A DNA stretch of 64,000 nt, from NCBI GenBank assembly GCA_026901365.1, contig QLOH01000981.1, positions 1-64,000 of the forward strand. The letters are read 5' to 3'. The DNA is from Sesbania bispinosa. Its lineage: Eukaryota > Streptophyta > Magnoliopsida > Fabales > Fabaceae. The notes beneath the pieces are model-generated. The model did no database searches. It was not told the origin of the DNA and worked only from the letters and a program-made list of their open reading frames with translations. Shown in pieces: positions 10,816 to 22,689 of the stretch (position 1 is its first letter; every line of letters starts with the position of its first letter). Position numbers and translations under genes: made by a program.

Positions 10816-13345
10816 ATTTACCCTTGTAAGCATAAAACTTTTGCACCATTTATAGAAAAAGATGGTAATTGATAACAGTGTGATAAAGATTCATTCTTTT
10901 TATAACAAGTGCTATTTTGATTGAGTTGAACTCTACTTTGCTCAAATGTGTAATAATGAGACTTAAATGGCACACGATATAAGTTTTAGGTCACGAAAAT
11001 TGGACTAAAAAAAGGAGCTTGACACATAAGTTAATATATTAACAACCACATCAACATGTTATTATTAATTGTTAACTAATCTAAAGATGATAACTATTTT
11101 AAAAAATAATGATTTTGTGAGGACGAAAAGGCTAAAAAAATTTGTTAGGGATACTAAAATGAAAACAAATTCATATATTTTGGAGGGAATAAAAAATATA
11201 TAACCTTATTTTATTCATTGTGATTTGTGATTGATATATATACAACACAGCCATGGCCACTGGACATACCTTTCTTTTTTTTTTTCTCTTCAAACCTTGC
11301 GGTTGTACCCGATATATTTAAAAAAGGTTGGCATATGTATTATGTTTTGTCTATATATATATATATGTTTATATGTTTATTTGTCACGACTTTAATCCTT
11401 CAACATTAATTATTTTGGGTATTTGAAAAGAAAACATTGAAAAGAAAACATTGATGAATTGTTGATGTAAAATTACTCCACGTTATCATTCAAAGATACG
11501 CTATCATATCACTAAATAAGTTTGATGATATATATAGTAGTATTTGATAATTCTAACTTTTTAATCACGAGTTAACATATAGTTTTATGTTTAGTATTTT
11601 TTTATTTTAACTAGCTAGATATTTTCTCTTACATAAATATGATACTAATTTTATTTTTAATTAGGAATTGATCAGCGAGGAATTGTGGAATTATATATTG
11701 TTGAAATAGAAAGAAATGAAATTTGAATTTATGTTTCTACATAAATTTAATAAATTAGATTTCAATAATAAAACATAATTTATATACTATTATAATTAAA
11801 TTAAAGTTAAATAATTATTTAAATTTATATTAATTCTTTTTTTTAATTTTAAAAAATATTAATTTAATATATATAATTTTAATTACATAAAAAAATATTT
11901 TTATCTGTGTATAATGCGAGTTTATACATTATTTAAAATTAAAATAAAAAATTAATTAAGAAGTATAAATAACACGCACCTCACGTGATGATAATTTAGC
12001 TGGAATTTTGGAAGAAAAAAACAGTTTCGATGGCGTAATTATAGCATGAAAAACAAAACATTTCTTTCAATCGTAGCAGTTTACCTAAAATTATTACATT
12101 AAAGTATATCTTTATTTTTGGAACTAAATTAATGAAAGTTGGACTTGGAGTTATGAAAATCTTTCTAATAATCACGAGGTGTATTATCACAGGTAAAAAA
12201 ATATGCAAATTGTAATACAGGATTTGAAAAACGCATTTGGCGAATCTAATTGATATTTTGATAGCAAATATATAATACTAATGTAATGATCACACTAATG
12301 GTGATATTACAGTGAGCAAAAAATATAAACAAAGCCATCCGCTTGCATTATTTGCTATCTCTTTCATCGTATTGGTCCAAGAGTCCAGAGTTATTATTCC
12401 TTTAAGAATGTGGTAGTTTACTTTATTAACAAATATGAAGTTAGGTTTGGGGACATTTTCTTTTTCAGCTTTTAGACGAATATTCAAACTAATTAAGGTG
12501 TCATTCTCACGTATCAGTAACTTGAAATGACAAGTTTCTTTGCTCTATTGGGGAGGGAGCATTTTAGAATATAAAATACAAAGTATTTAAAAAAGTTAAC
12601 TATTGATATTATAATAAAATATATATCATAAAATTTTGAAGTTAAATTTTTTTTACACTTCATAATTAATTATACACTTTATATTAGAGGTGACATATTA
12701 GAGAGGTGACAAAACGAGCTATTTGACCCGACTTAGGTCTGTCTAATGCGGGTTGCAAATTGAAATGGATAAGGCCAAAAAATCCACACTTAATTAGGAC
12801 TAAAAAAAATGATGTTAAAGCCCCACAAAATAAACACTATATTTTAGCAGATTTTGTGTGTAAAACCCACTATTTTGATAAAACGTACTGGGTTAAAAAA
12901 ACCAAACACTAATTCAGGTTCAATCTTTTAAAAATCAACCCTATAATTTAAGAAGCGGATTCTAACTAGCCTGAAGAAGTTAACCCTTACGACATCTACA
13001 TATTACTAATTTTTTAGGAAATAAATCTTTATTTACTCCCTAAATTTTAGGCTCAACTATATCTTAAAATCTATGCCCATCATGCGGGACCCAAAGTAAG
13101 TGGTCTAAAACTCCAAATAATGAGATGAAATAGGTTTGTAAATTTGTCAACTTCACTTCACTTGACATTGGCAATGAATAATTAGACAAAAAAGCAAGCA
13201 AGTGGGAATATAGCTATCCACCTATGATAACAGCTTCTAGTCTCCGCTTTCTTGAGAATTTTCATTTATAGACTCATTTTGTTCCAATCCAAAATCAACT
13301 TCTTCTTCAGAGATTAATTTAATTACAAGTTTTTTCTCTGCCTCC
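10816..13345. other. AT-rich intergenic region upstream of the CLC gene
   Basis: No coding sequence was found in about 2.5 kb. There is a TA microsatellite near 11350-11366. At 12700-12990 there is a stretch with repeated GGGTT and AACCC motifs that may be a decayed DNA transposon. I did not find a convincing TATA box at the expected place before the CLC start codon; a weak TTTATAGAC lies near 13265. Confidence 0.4.
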
Positions 13346-14736
13346 ATGGGGGATGAATCTAAGGAAAGCTGCACATCAATCAATAATGACAACATGGAAG
13401 AAGAAGAAGAAGTTGAAGTTGAAGAAAGAGATCCAGAAAGAAATCCATTGAATGAGCCATTGCTGAAGAGGAACAGGACACTATCTTCCAATCCACTAGC
13501 CCTGGTTGGAGCAAAAGTTTCTTACATAGAAAGCTTGGATTATGAGTAAGTAATTAAGAATATATAAGGCAATTAATATTGATAATATATTTTAAAGAGG
13601 GTCCATTTCAATTTATATGATATGATATGCAGGATCAATGAGAATGATCTATTCAAACAAGATTGGAGGAGCAGATCAAGAGCTCAAGTTTTGCAATACA
13701 TATTCTTGAAATGGTCACTTGCTTTCCTTGTTGGACTTCTCACTGGTATTATAGCCACTCTCATCAATCTTGCTGTTGAGAACATTGCAGGGTTCAAGCT
13801 ACTTGCTGTTGTTGAATACATCCAACAAGAAAGGTCAGAGTCAGAGTCAGAGGCTAATTAATAGTGAAATTAATAGAGAGATTAATTAAATAATTAGATG
13901 GTGATGGGTGCACTGCAGGTACTTGATGGGTTTCCTATATTTCACAGGCACTAATTTCCTTTTGACATTTGTTGCTGCTGTTCTGTGTGTGTTTTTTGCA
14001 CCCACAGCTGCTGGACCTGGAATACCTGAAATTAAAGCTTATCTGAATGGTGTTGATACTCCCAACATGTATGGTGCTACAACATTGTTTGTTAAGGTAC
14101 ACTGCCCTCAATTCTGATTAACTCGAACAGATTAGATTACTTTAAGCTAGTTTTGGAGGTTCATGAAGGAACAAAAGTCAAGGGAATGAAAATTAGGATG
14201 CAATACAATTCCAAACTTTCCCCTGTTTTGAGTTGGAAAATACTGTTCTGTTCAAAAAGCTTTTCCTTAGATTGCTCAAATGATTATAATTCACTGTCTA
14301 TATGTAAGTGAGGCAATAAAAATCAAATCAAAAGTCAAATATTTGAGTAAAGATTTATTTTTTAGTAATGTTTAAGTAGTTTAGATCCTAAATTTTTATT
14401 AATATAATTTAAAATATTAATAATATTATAAAATTGTGTATTTTCATTTTTTTTACTCATTTCGATTTAAAATTAATTTTACTAATGTAAGTTATATTCT
14501 GATTATTGAAATGATATATTTATTGTTTTGAATTATTTTATTATATTTATTATAAATTATAAAATTTATTTAACACCCTTTAAACAATATAAACAAAATA
14601 AAAAATCAATCCAGTTCAAATCATACCATGAACTAAATTGGATTGGATTTAAATATACAACCTAATTAATTGGAGAATAAAATGAGAAATTTGAAAGTAT
14701 TGCATTGGACAAATTTTAGATGAACCCCACCCACTA

Positions 14737-14773
<37 letters not shown>

Positions 14774-14866
14774 GAATTTTTCATTTGAGAAATGTTGTTT
14801 GTAAAACAACATAGTATACAAAAATGAGAGAGATAGAGATAAATTTTAGATGAATCCCACCCACTA

Positions 14867-14898
<32 letters not shown>

Positions 14899-17800
14899 TG
14901 TGAATTTTTCATTTGAGAAATGTTGTTTGTAAAACAACATAGTATACAACAATGAGAGAGATAGAGATAAAATAGAGAAAAGAGAGAGAAATGTGAGATG
15001 TAATGGATGATATGATTAAGAGATATAGAGAGAAAAAGTGTGTTGTGTAAGTTGTTGTATAATTTTTGGTGTATGAATAAGTTATCTCTTTTCATTTTGC
15101 TACTCAATTTTTTTCGTACTAAATAATATTAATATATTGCATAATGTAACCAAACCAAACCATGCATAATTTCTTTCACCGTGATTCGGGAAACTTTGTC
15201 CTTACTCCTTAGTGGTACCACTGATATGGAGAATAGACTGGAGTGGCCATATATATGTCTCGCCCTCACTTTGACCGGTTAATTTGGAGGTTGAGTTTTT
15301 CTTTTCTTTTTAATCTTGAGTTTTTCTTGATATTAAATGGTAAGGCAGGTTTAGTTTTTCTTTCCCTTAATTTCTAACTTTATATATGTTAAAACATAAA
15401 TAAATGATTTTGTTAGGACAAAAAATGTAGCTAGGTAGGACAGGGACAAATTTTCCAACTCTAAGAATTGAGGACAACAAAAAAATAGTAGAAATTGGGA
15501 GTGGGGTAGGCTCTGATCTCCAATGAAGATAAGGTTGAGTATCCATGGGTTTGGATCTGATGAGTAGAGGGAAACATGATTGGAAGCGGGGTCGCGTTGC
15601 CATGTCTTCATTCATACAATAGCACCCCAAATATGGCACATGGATAGATCATGATCCAAAATTTGCGGTTTTAAATCATTTAACCCTCTCATTGTGTCTA
15701 ATATGAATGGCTGTAATAATCATGATATGAGAGGGGTCCAAAAATAATACTATTATTTTAGACTAAACCCTCATTTTTATACTTGAAAAATTTAGAGCCC
15801 GCATATCACTAAGGAAGGAAATTGTATTTTTTTATTTTTAAAAGATGAAAAATTATTCAATCTCGTTCTCAAGAAATTCATTCAATTTAACTTTTGAAAG
15901 ATTTATTTTTAAATGTCAATTTAATCCCTAAAAAAAAATTAAGGATTTTTTCATTTCTTCAAGACTAATGTGACTCAGTGAGGAACCAAATTTAGAGTTT
16001 CTAAACAAAAAGATTATAAACAAAAAATCTCATTAATGGAAAAAACTAAGAAAAGCTAAGTATCATGATCACAGTGCTATTATTGCTATAATGGAAATGA
16101 TGTAACCAATAAATTTTTGCACTTGTAGATAATTGGAAGCATTGGAGCTGTGTCTGCAGGCCTAGATTTAGGAAAAGAAGGGCCATTGGTACACATTGGA
16201 AGTTGCATTGCTTCGTTACTAGGCCAAGGAGGCCCTGATAATTACAGGATCAAATGGCGGTGGTTGAGATATTTCAACAATGATCGTGACCGTCGTGATC
16301 TCATTACCTGTGGCGCTTCTTCAGGGGTTTGTGCAGCTTTCAGGGCCCCTGTGGGTGGAGTTCTCTTTGCTCTTGAAGAGGTGGCAAGTTGGTGGAGAAG
16401 TGCACTCCTTTGGAGAACTTTTTGTAGCACTGCTGTGGTTGTGGTTGTGTTAAGGGCCTTCATTGAACTCTGCAATGAAGGCAAATGTGGTCTTTTTGGT
16501 GAAGGAGGTTTGATCATGTTTGATGTCAGCAATGTCACTGTCAGGTATAATGTCATGGATATCATCCCTGTTGCCATCATTGGTGTCATTGGTGGTGTTC
16601 TTGGAAGCCTTTATAATTACCTTCTTCACAAGGTCCTCCGTCTCTACAATCTCATCAATCAGTAAGCTACCAACCTTCACATATTAACTGTTTTAGTGCC
16701 CGTTTGATTTACAATTGAGTAGAATTGATTTTAGAAACCAATGTTTGAAAATGAGTGATACACATTTTATGAAAATATTGAACGGAAGTGATTTAAAATC
16801 TTTGAACTGTCAGGAGTTTAATTGTCTGTTTGTTTTAACGGTGACACAGTGCAAACCATGGTTTTACAGAATTGAATTTAAATCATTTTTGTCTAACGTG
16901 TTTCATAAAATGTGTATCACTCATCTCAACCATTGATTTTTAAAATCAATTCTACTCAACTGTAAATCAAACGCTATTAGATTGTGTGATTAATGAGTGA
17001 GAACTTTTACTTGTTGCATTGCAGGAAAGGAAAAATGTATAAGCTCCTCCTCAGTCTTGCAGTAGCACTCTTCACATCATTATGCCAATATGGTCTCCCT
17101 TTCTTAGTAAAATGCACCCCTTGTGATCCCTCCCTTCCAGATTCTGTGTGTCCCACTAATGGAAGGTCTGGAAATTACAAACAATTCAACTGCCCAAATG
17201 GCTACTACAATGATCTTGCTACTCTGTTGCTAACAACCAATGATGATGCTGTTAGAAACATATTCTCAACCAACACTCCTCATGAATTCCATCCCACCTC
17301 CATCCTCATTTTCTTTGGTCTCTATTGCATATTAGGACTAATTACCTTTGGAATTGCTGTCCCATCTGGTCTCTTCCTTCCAATCATTCTCATGGGTTCA
17401 GGTTATGGCCGCCTCCTTGGCATCATTATGGGACCTCATACAAACATTGATCATGGCTTGTTTGCTGTTCTTGGTGCAGCCTCACTCATGGCTGGATCTA
17501 TGAGGATGACTGTATCCCTTTGTGTAATCTTCCTTGAACTAACCAACAACCTTTTATTACTACCAATAACAATGATTGTTCTCCTCATAGCCAAAACTGT
17601 TGGAGACAGTTTCAACCCAAGTATCTATGAGATCATATTGCACTTAAAAGGCCTTCCTTTCATGGATGCAGACCCTGAGCCATGGATGAGAAATCTCTCA
17701 GTTGGAGAGCTTGTTGATGTAAAGCCATCAGTGGTTAGCTTCCGTGGGGTAGAAAAGGTGGCTAACATAGTCAATGCTTTGAGAAACACTACACATAATG

Positions 17801-18404
17801 GTTTTCCTGTCATGGATGATGGGGCAGTGCATCCAACAGGAATGGCTAATGATGTGACACAATTGCATGGACTAATTCTAAGAGCACACCTAATCCAAGT
17901 GCTAAAGAAGAAGTGGTTCTTGAAAGAGAGAAGGAGAACTGAGGAATGGGAAGTGAGAGAGAAATTTACTTGGGTAGAGCTGGCTGAGAGAGAGGGAAAT
18001 ATTGAAGATGTGGCTGTGACAAAAGAAGAAATGGAGATGTTTGTTGATCTAATACCTCTTACCAATACAACTCCTTTTACAGTGCTAGAAAGCATGTCAG
18101 TAGCAAAAGCAAGGCTTCTCTTCAGACAAGTAGGACTTCGCCATTTGCTTGTTGTATCCAAGTATCAAGCATCTGGGGTCAGTTCATTAAGCACATTATG
18201 AATATTAATTAATTTCATTCAAACATTGAATTTTGATAACAATTAATCAATTGTTTGAAATAGTCTTATATGCCTAACTTTATGCTCTCCTCATAGGTAT
18301 CTCCTGTAATTGGGATCTTGACCAGGCAGGACCTACTGGCCTACAACATTTTGACAGTCTTTCCTCACCTGGAAAAATCTAAGGGAAGAGAAAAGAGGAA
18401 CTGA
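13346..18404 (+). CDS. CLC: CLC-a/b type vacuolar nitrate/proton exchanger
   Basis: Six exons by splice consensus and frame: 13346-13545, 13633-13833, 13919-14096, 16129-16661, 17025-18177 and 18297-18404, giving 790 residues, the usual length of plant CLC proteins. It should exchange anions for protons across the vacuolar membrane. The N-terminus is acidic, then has a dileucine (EPLLKRNRTLSS). The selectivity motif is GPGIPE (Pro167), which in Arabidopsis CLC-a marks nitrate preference; chloride-type members have Ser there. The gating glutamate (GKEGP, Glu210) and proton glutamate (Glu277 in ALEEV) are both present. About ten or more membrane segments are followed by two CBS domains (roughly 597-690 and 730-780). 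The start ATG is followed by G and matches the family N-terminus. It is convergent with the lipase gene at 19307. No stop or frameshift was seen. Assignment to a versus b is not possible here. Confidence 0.95.
14709..15110. repeat. Duplicated TA-rich unit and MITE in CLC intron 3
   Basis: Two tandem units with a period of about 131 bp start near 14710 and 14841. Each has CCCACCCACTAGTGTC, a long TA run (about 14742-14770 and 14874-14898) and a TTTCATTTGAGAAATG segment. The right-hand unit continues into GA-rich sequence ending with AGTTGTTGTATAATTTTTGG. That part is shared with 46086-46262 and, inverted, with 48940-49115, so the insertion belongs to a dispersed MITE family. Confidence 0.6.
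16694..16978. mobile_element. MITE with long terminal inverted repeats in CLC intron 4
   Basis: The left arm (CGTTTGATTTACAATTGAG and onwards for about 75 bp) is matched in inverted orientation by the right arm, which ends in CTCAACTGTAAATCAAACG. The element is about 285 bp and lies entirely in the intron, leaving both splice sites intact. A partial copy is present at 4022-4185. Superfamily not determined. Confidence 0.7.
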
Positions 18405-19306
18405 AGCTCTCCAAATCATTGAATGACCAAGCAGCTTTCATGGGACAAGTTTCTCTTTTTTTTTCTACAATTTTTTTTTTCCTTACTATTGTATTACTTT
18501 GGCCAATGCAAGGAGAAAGATAAGATATATAACAGTGATGTTAAACCATATTCAATTTTTTCTATTCTTTCCACACACAATTTATCAAAGTAATGAAACT
18601 AAATTTCCATTCCAACCAGTAAAAACCACCTTATATACAATTGCCAATGGTAACTTTTTTCCCCTCTTGAGACTGTTACTAAAATTTTGTCCACTACTTT
18701 TGTTCCATGCAAAATGACACTCACTAATTTCCACTTGGAAATTCAACTTCATCTTACTTACATCTCCTTACTAGAGTTTTTCCTTTTTCTTTGATGATTT
18801 CTTTTTTCTGAGAGCCCCTTTTAAGCTAGGTTCATTTCCACAGCAAAGCATGGATCATGTTGTCACAATACTGTATAACAATTATATGTATGAACCACTT
18901 ATATGTATAAACCAAAAGAGCAATTGTTGTTGTTGAGTTTCTCCCATTGGAGTTGGCCTTAAATATGAACAGCCATGTCAACATGAAAGAGTCCCACAAA
19001 ACATTCAAAATACTATTTGTGCTTACACTGGGGCAGAAAATATTACTATAAAGATATACAAAGAGATGTAGACAGATTTATAAAATTAGTATAGATGTTT
19101 ATATCATTATACTCATTCACTTTTCAATATAATAGGCTCATGGCCATTTGTAATATGGAAACACCTAAAACGTGTATACTTCATTTGTAATACCAAAGCA
19201 CCTACAACGTGTAAACATCACTAGACAAATTAGATTGATCTTATTGATAACTCAGTACTTTCTATCTTACAACTCCTCTTTCAAAGATGCAACTCCCCAT
19301 CATGTA
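18405..19306. other. Spacer between convergent CLC and lipase genes
   Basis: About 0.9 kb without a gene. It must hold the 3' untranslated ends of both convergent genes: the CLC transcript from the left, the lipase transcript from the right. T-rich tracts just after the CLC stop (18450-18480) could serve in polyadenylation, but no canonical AATAAA stands out. Confidence 0.5.
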
Positions 19307-22300
19307 TTAAAATGTACGTTTGAGAAATGCTGTAACATCTTTGTACACTCTGTCATTGGCATTGTTCCCCATAATGAAGTCATAATGAGCATATTCCGGG
19401 ATGAACTGAACAATTAGCTTGTCCTTATCATGAGAGTTTAAGTAATTATCAAGTAAATTCTTAACATCAGTAACATCAGCAAGTGCATCTTGACCCCCAT
19501 AGCTTATGAAGAGAGGGATGTTATTGGGGATATTGGTGAGGTTGTAGAGTGGAGGGGTATCTTGTCCATAATGTGCTTGATTATCTTGTGGTGTTCCATA
19601 GTCATATTTTGCCAGAGTTCCTGTTCTAATAGCTGCATAAAATTACAGTATATGCTTCCTTATTCAGCTATAAAAGTAGCTAACAGTCTGTTTGGTTTAG
19701 CGTTGAAATGTGGTAAACTCACGTTTTTAACGCTAGAAATAGTTGCGTTGGGTAATCTAAACTTGAGTTTGGTCAGTTTCAAAGCTAAACCAAATACACA
19801 TTAAGTCAGGAGTAGCTAGAAGATGAGAGAGAATCTTACTCTGAGCCAAGTGTGCCAAGTTCATTGTTGATGTTGACTGAGGTTCATTCACTAAGTATTG
19901 GCTAACAGTTCCAGGTTCGACACAACAATTTGGACCTGAGTTAGACAATTCAACCATACACATTTGACAAAAAAAAAAAAATTGTAAGTTTATTTCTGTG
20001 AAAATGTATCCATTGCTTGAAATCAAATTTGGGGGAAGAATTAGACCTGTTAGTCTAGTAAGCAAGTTGCTACAGTCTATCCCAGGGAAAGCACATATAA
20101 TGCGTAGAATCGTAGTGCAAATTGCCCTAATCAAAGTAATTGTTAAAAAGAACATTAAATTATGTATAGTATAGATTCTATACAATATTAATGGATTTCA
20201 AATATGAAAATCCAGACAGCTTCTTATGATATATTGTAAGTTCTATGTTCTTACCCTTTGGGATCAAATTCAGCCTTACCAAATGCAAGGAGTTTCTGTA
20301 AAAAAAAAAAAACCTGAATTAGGAATATATGGTTTCAGAATTTAAGAATAACAAAAGCTAATGCTATAGTTAGCTTATGTACCTTATCAACATAACGTCT
20401 GGCTGCAATATTTAAAAGTACGGCATTCAAATTATTCAAATAGGCAATTGGACTCAACAAGACTGCTGATTTCAACTGATTCACCAATTTCCCTTCTGAG
20501 AAGGCTGCCAAAGCTATCAAAGTCCCCTGCCAAACACAGTCTTCAAGTTTAGTATGATAGTACCAACATACTACTAAAATTGTTGGATACATTACTGTTT
20601 GTTATATTATGAAGTTATTTTATTTACGTGGTACAATACCAAAGATTGGCCAACAAAATTTATCTTCTGCCCTGTTTGGTTGGACACATAATCAAAAACA
20701 GCAGGTAGATCATAAGTAACCAAGTCATCCCAGGTCCAATTCCAAAACTCCTGCCATATTTATACACAAAGTGTTAATTTTTAGTTAGTTAAAAATAATC
20801 AAGATATTATCAAGGAAAAATAAAAAATCAAAGTAAAAAAAAAAATAAAAAGAAACAAACCGGGCTAGATGGGTCCAGGGATGTGTGTCGGCGGCAATAC
20901 ATGGTTCCTCTGGTATTTGCAATCCATACATCAAAGCCATTATCAGCTAGAATTAAGGGTAGGTTTTGCTCTGGAGAGTTTAGAAGCCATGTATATCCAT
21001 CCTGCATATATAGCCAGTTTTTATAATATTCAAACAACACTTGCCTACCCATGATCTGATCAAGTCATGTAGCATATATGCATAATTTCAATTCTGCGTG
21101 AGGCACTTAGAATCCCCTATGCTTGATCATGTAAATTAAGATGGAGATAAATATGAGGGGTTCCTAAACAATGAACTATATACTTTGGAAGGTGCATTAT
21201 ATTCTAGTGCTGCCAAATTTTTAGAGCATATTGTAGTGGCTTAGGTGGTAGGTATACATAAAGTAATATCAACATATATAGTAAGATGTCATGGAGGGTA
21301 TTACCATAATACAATTTACCTTGGAAATTAAATAGCAAACTTTTTTTTTTGTTGGCCAAGCTTAGACATGACAACAGGATGGTTGGAAGCGGTTTTACTC
21401 TCCTCGAAAAAATCGGGCTAGGTTTGAGTTTTAAGAGGATGCATATGAAATTATGAAATCCAACTTCATTCCTACGGATTTTCGGGGGATTTCACTAACC
21501 CTATATTTTTTTATATTTTTTTTTATTTTTAATAATTTAAATATATGTTTTTAAATAAGTTATATATATAATATTATAATTCAAATAATATATAAATATA
21601 GATATTGAGAATTCTAAAAAAAGAAGAAATTTAATAATTATATTATATTTTAAGAAAAATATATAAGTTTTCATTTATTATTTAACTATTAATATAATTA
21701 AAATTATTTAATTATTCTATTGAGGCGGATTTTAAGTTCGAGGACGGATGAGTTTTTGCACCCCAAAACCGTCACCGTTCTGGTTAAAATCGGGTTCGGA
21801 TTTTTCTTAAACCAGTTCAAAATAGGTTTTTGTGAAACAGGGCTTGTCCATACTCGAGGGTCCGAATTTAATTGCCCCACTAGATGAGGTTCAAATTCAA
21901 CTTGCTTTTATTGATCGATTCAACCAAACACAATTTTTTTTAGTTTCTTTATTAAACTGTTAAATGCTATAAGTGATGACATTCATTTCACATCCTTTAA
22001 TGAAAATATTAAAATTGTATTTAAAATGAAAAGTTGGCAATTTCACCAAGATATATCTATAATTTAAAAATGCAACTATTTATAAAGAAAATAAGAAGGC
22101 TAATTAAAATTAAAGAAATTGTTTCCTTGCTCACTTACCACCATTACTCCATGTTGCAGTATCACTGGCTCCTTAGCTTCATTGCCACTAACCTTAGACG
22201 TTCGACCTTCAGGAATCCTTTGCAAGGTAAGAATGTACCCATCTTTGGTTGTAACCTAAAACAATTGTATGAAACATTCAACTATATTAAAAACAACATC

Positions 22301-22621
22301 AACAACAAGCAAAACATTTTCTTGTTAATTAGTAGTGTTAGCTACATAATTAGTTATCATATCCTATCTTGATTTGATATATATATATAGTTTTTCCTTT
22401 AATCATTAAATTATAATAAAAACTAATGGAAATTATATATGTTTGTTGTATATGTTTAAAACTCTTACTTCAAGTTCCTGACATTGGTAACCATGGGTAG
22501 TAACTGACGAGTCACATATACCATTTGAAGGTCCATCAACAACGTTTTTTCTACCAAAAGAGCCATGGGTTGAGACTACGAGACAAATGGCCAAGGCAAC
22601 AAACAAGCCAAGGAAAGCCAT
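19307..22621 (-). CDS. Acid-lipase-like secreted alpha/beta hydrolase
   Basis: Nine exons on the minus strand: 22621-22469, 22255-22139, 21001-20861, 20750-20640, 20526-20383, 20295-20255, 20126-20047, 19935-19840 and 19632-19307, all with GT-AG introns, giving 402 residues. This fits the lysosomal-acid/gastric lipase family, which hydrolyses acyl esters such as triacylglycerols. The N-terminus is a hydrophobic signal peptide (about residues 1-20). A lipase N-terminal region (GYQCQELEVTTKDGYIL) follows. The nucleophile elbow is GQSLG with Ser173; family members normally have GHSLG or GHSQG, so His to Gln is unusual. The remaining triad is Asp343 (GGQDALAD) and His377 (YAHYDF). The ATG at 22621 fits because it begins the signal peptide. 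A truncation-prone paralogue lies at 50290-53693. Substrate is not predictable from sequence alone. Confidence 0.92.
19686..19802. mobile_element. Small MITE in lipase intron 8
   Basis: A roughly 117-bp element with inverted ends: the left reads CTGTTTGGTTTAGCGTTGAA and the right TTTCAAAGCTAAACCAAATA. It lies in the last intron of the lipase gene without touching the splice sites. A related copy is at about 48062-48190. Confidence 0.6.
21350..21920. other. Probable decayed DNA transposon in lipase intron 2
   Basis: Within the 1.1-kb second intron of the lipase gene, a GC-richer edge (TTTTCGGGGGATTTC and nearby) and a second edge (ACCGTCACCGTTCTGG to AGGGTCCGAATTT) flank very AT-rich sequence. 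Such edges are seen in degenerate hAT-type insertions. The ends could not be defined. Confidence 0.25.
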
Positions 22622-22672
22622 GTCTTTTGATTTTGTACACAACAAGATGTGATATTGGGAAGAAGGATGAGG

Positions 22673-22681
22673 ATTTATATA
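22673..22681 (-). promoter_or_regulatory. TATA box of the lipase gene
   Basis: On the minus strand the sequence reads TATATAAAT, 52-60 bases upstream of the start codon at 22621. A TATATAAAT box lies at a similar distance before the start of the paralogue at 50290, which supports both calls. Confidence 0.6.
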
Positions 22682-22689
22682 TTTTATAT

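Noticed and set aside
16242..16680. Minus-strand frames opposite CLC exon 4
   Set aside because: Low-complexity text rich in Thr, Arg and Pro without family resemblance; they mirror the CLC coding strand.
17625..18161. Long open frame on the minus strand opposite CLC exon 5
   Set aside because: It lies entirely within a conserved coding exon on the other strand, and has no domain or splice context; it is a shadow of the CLC frame.
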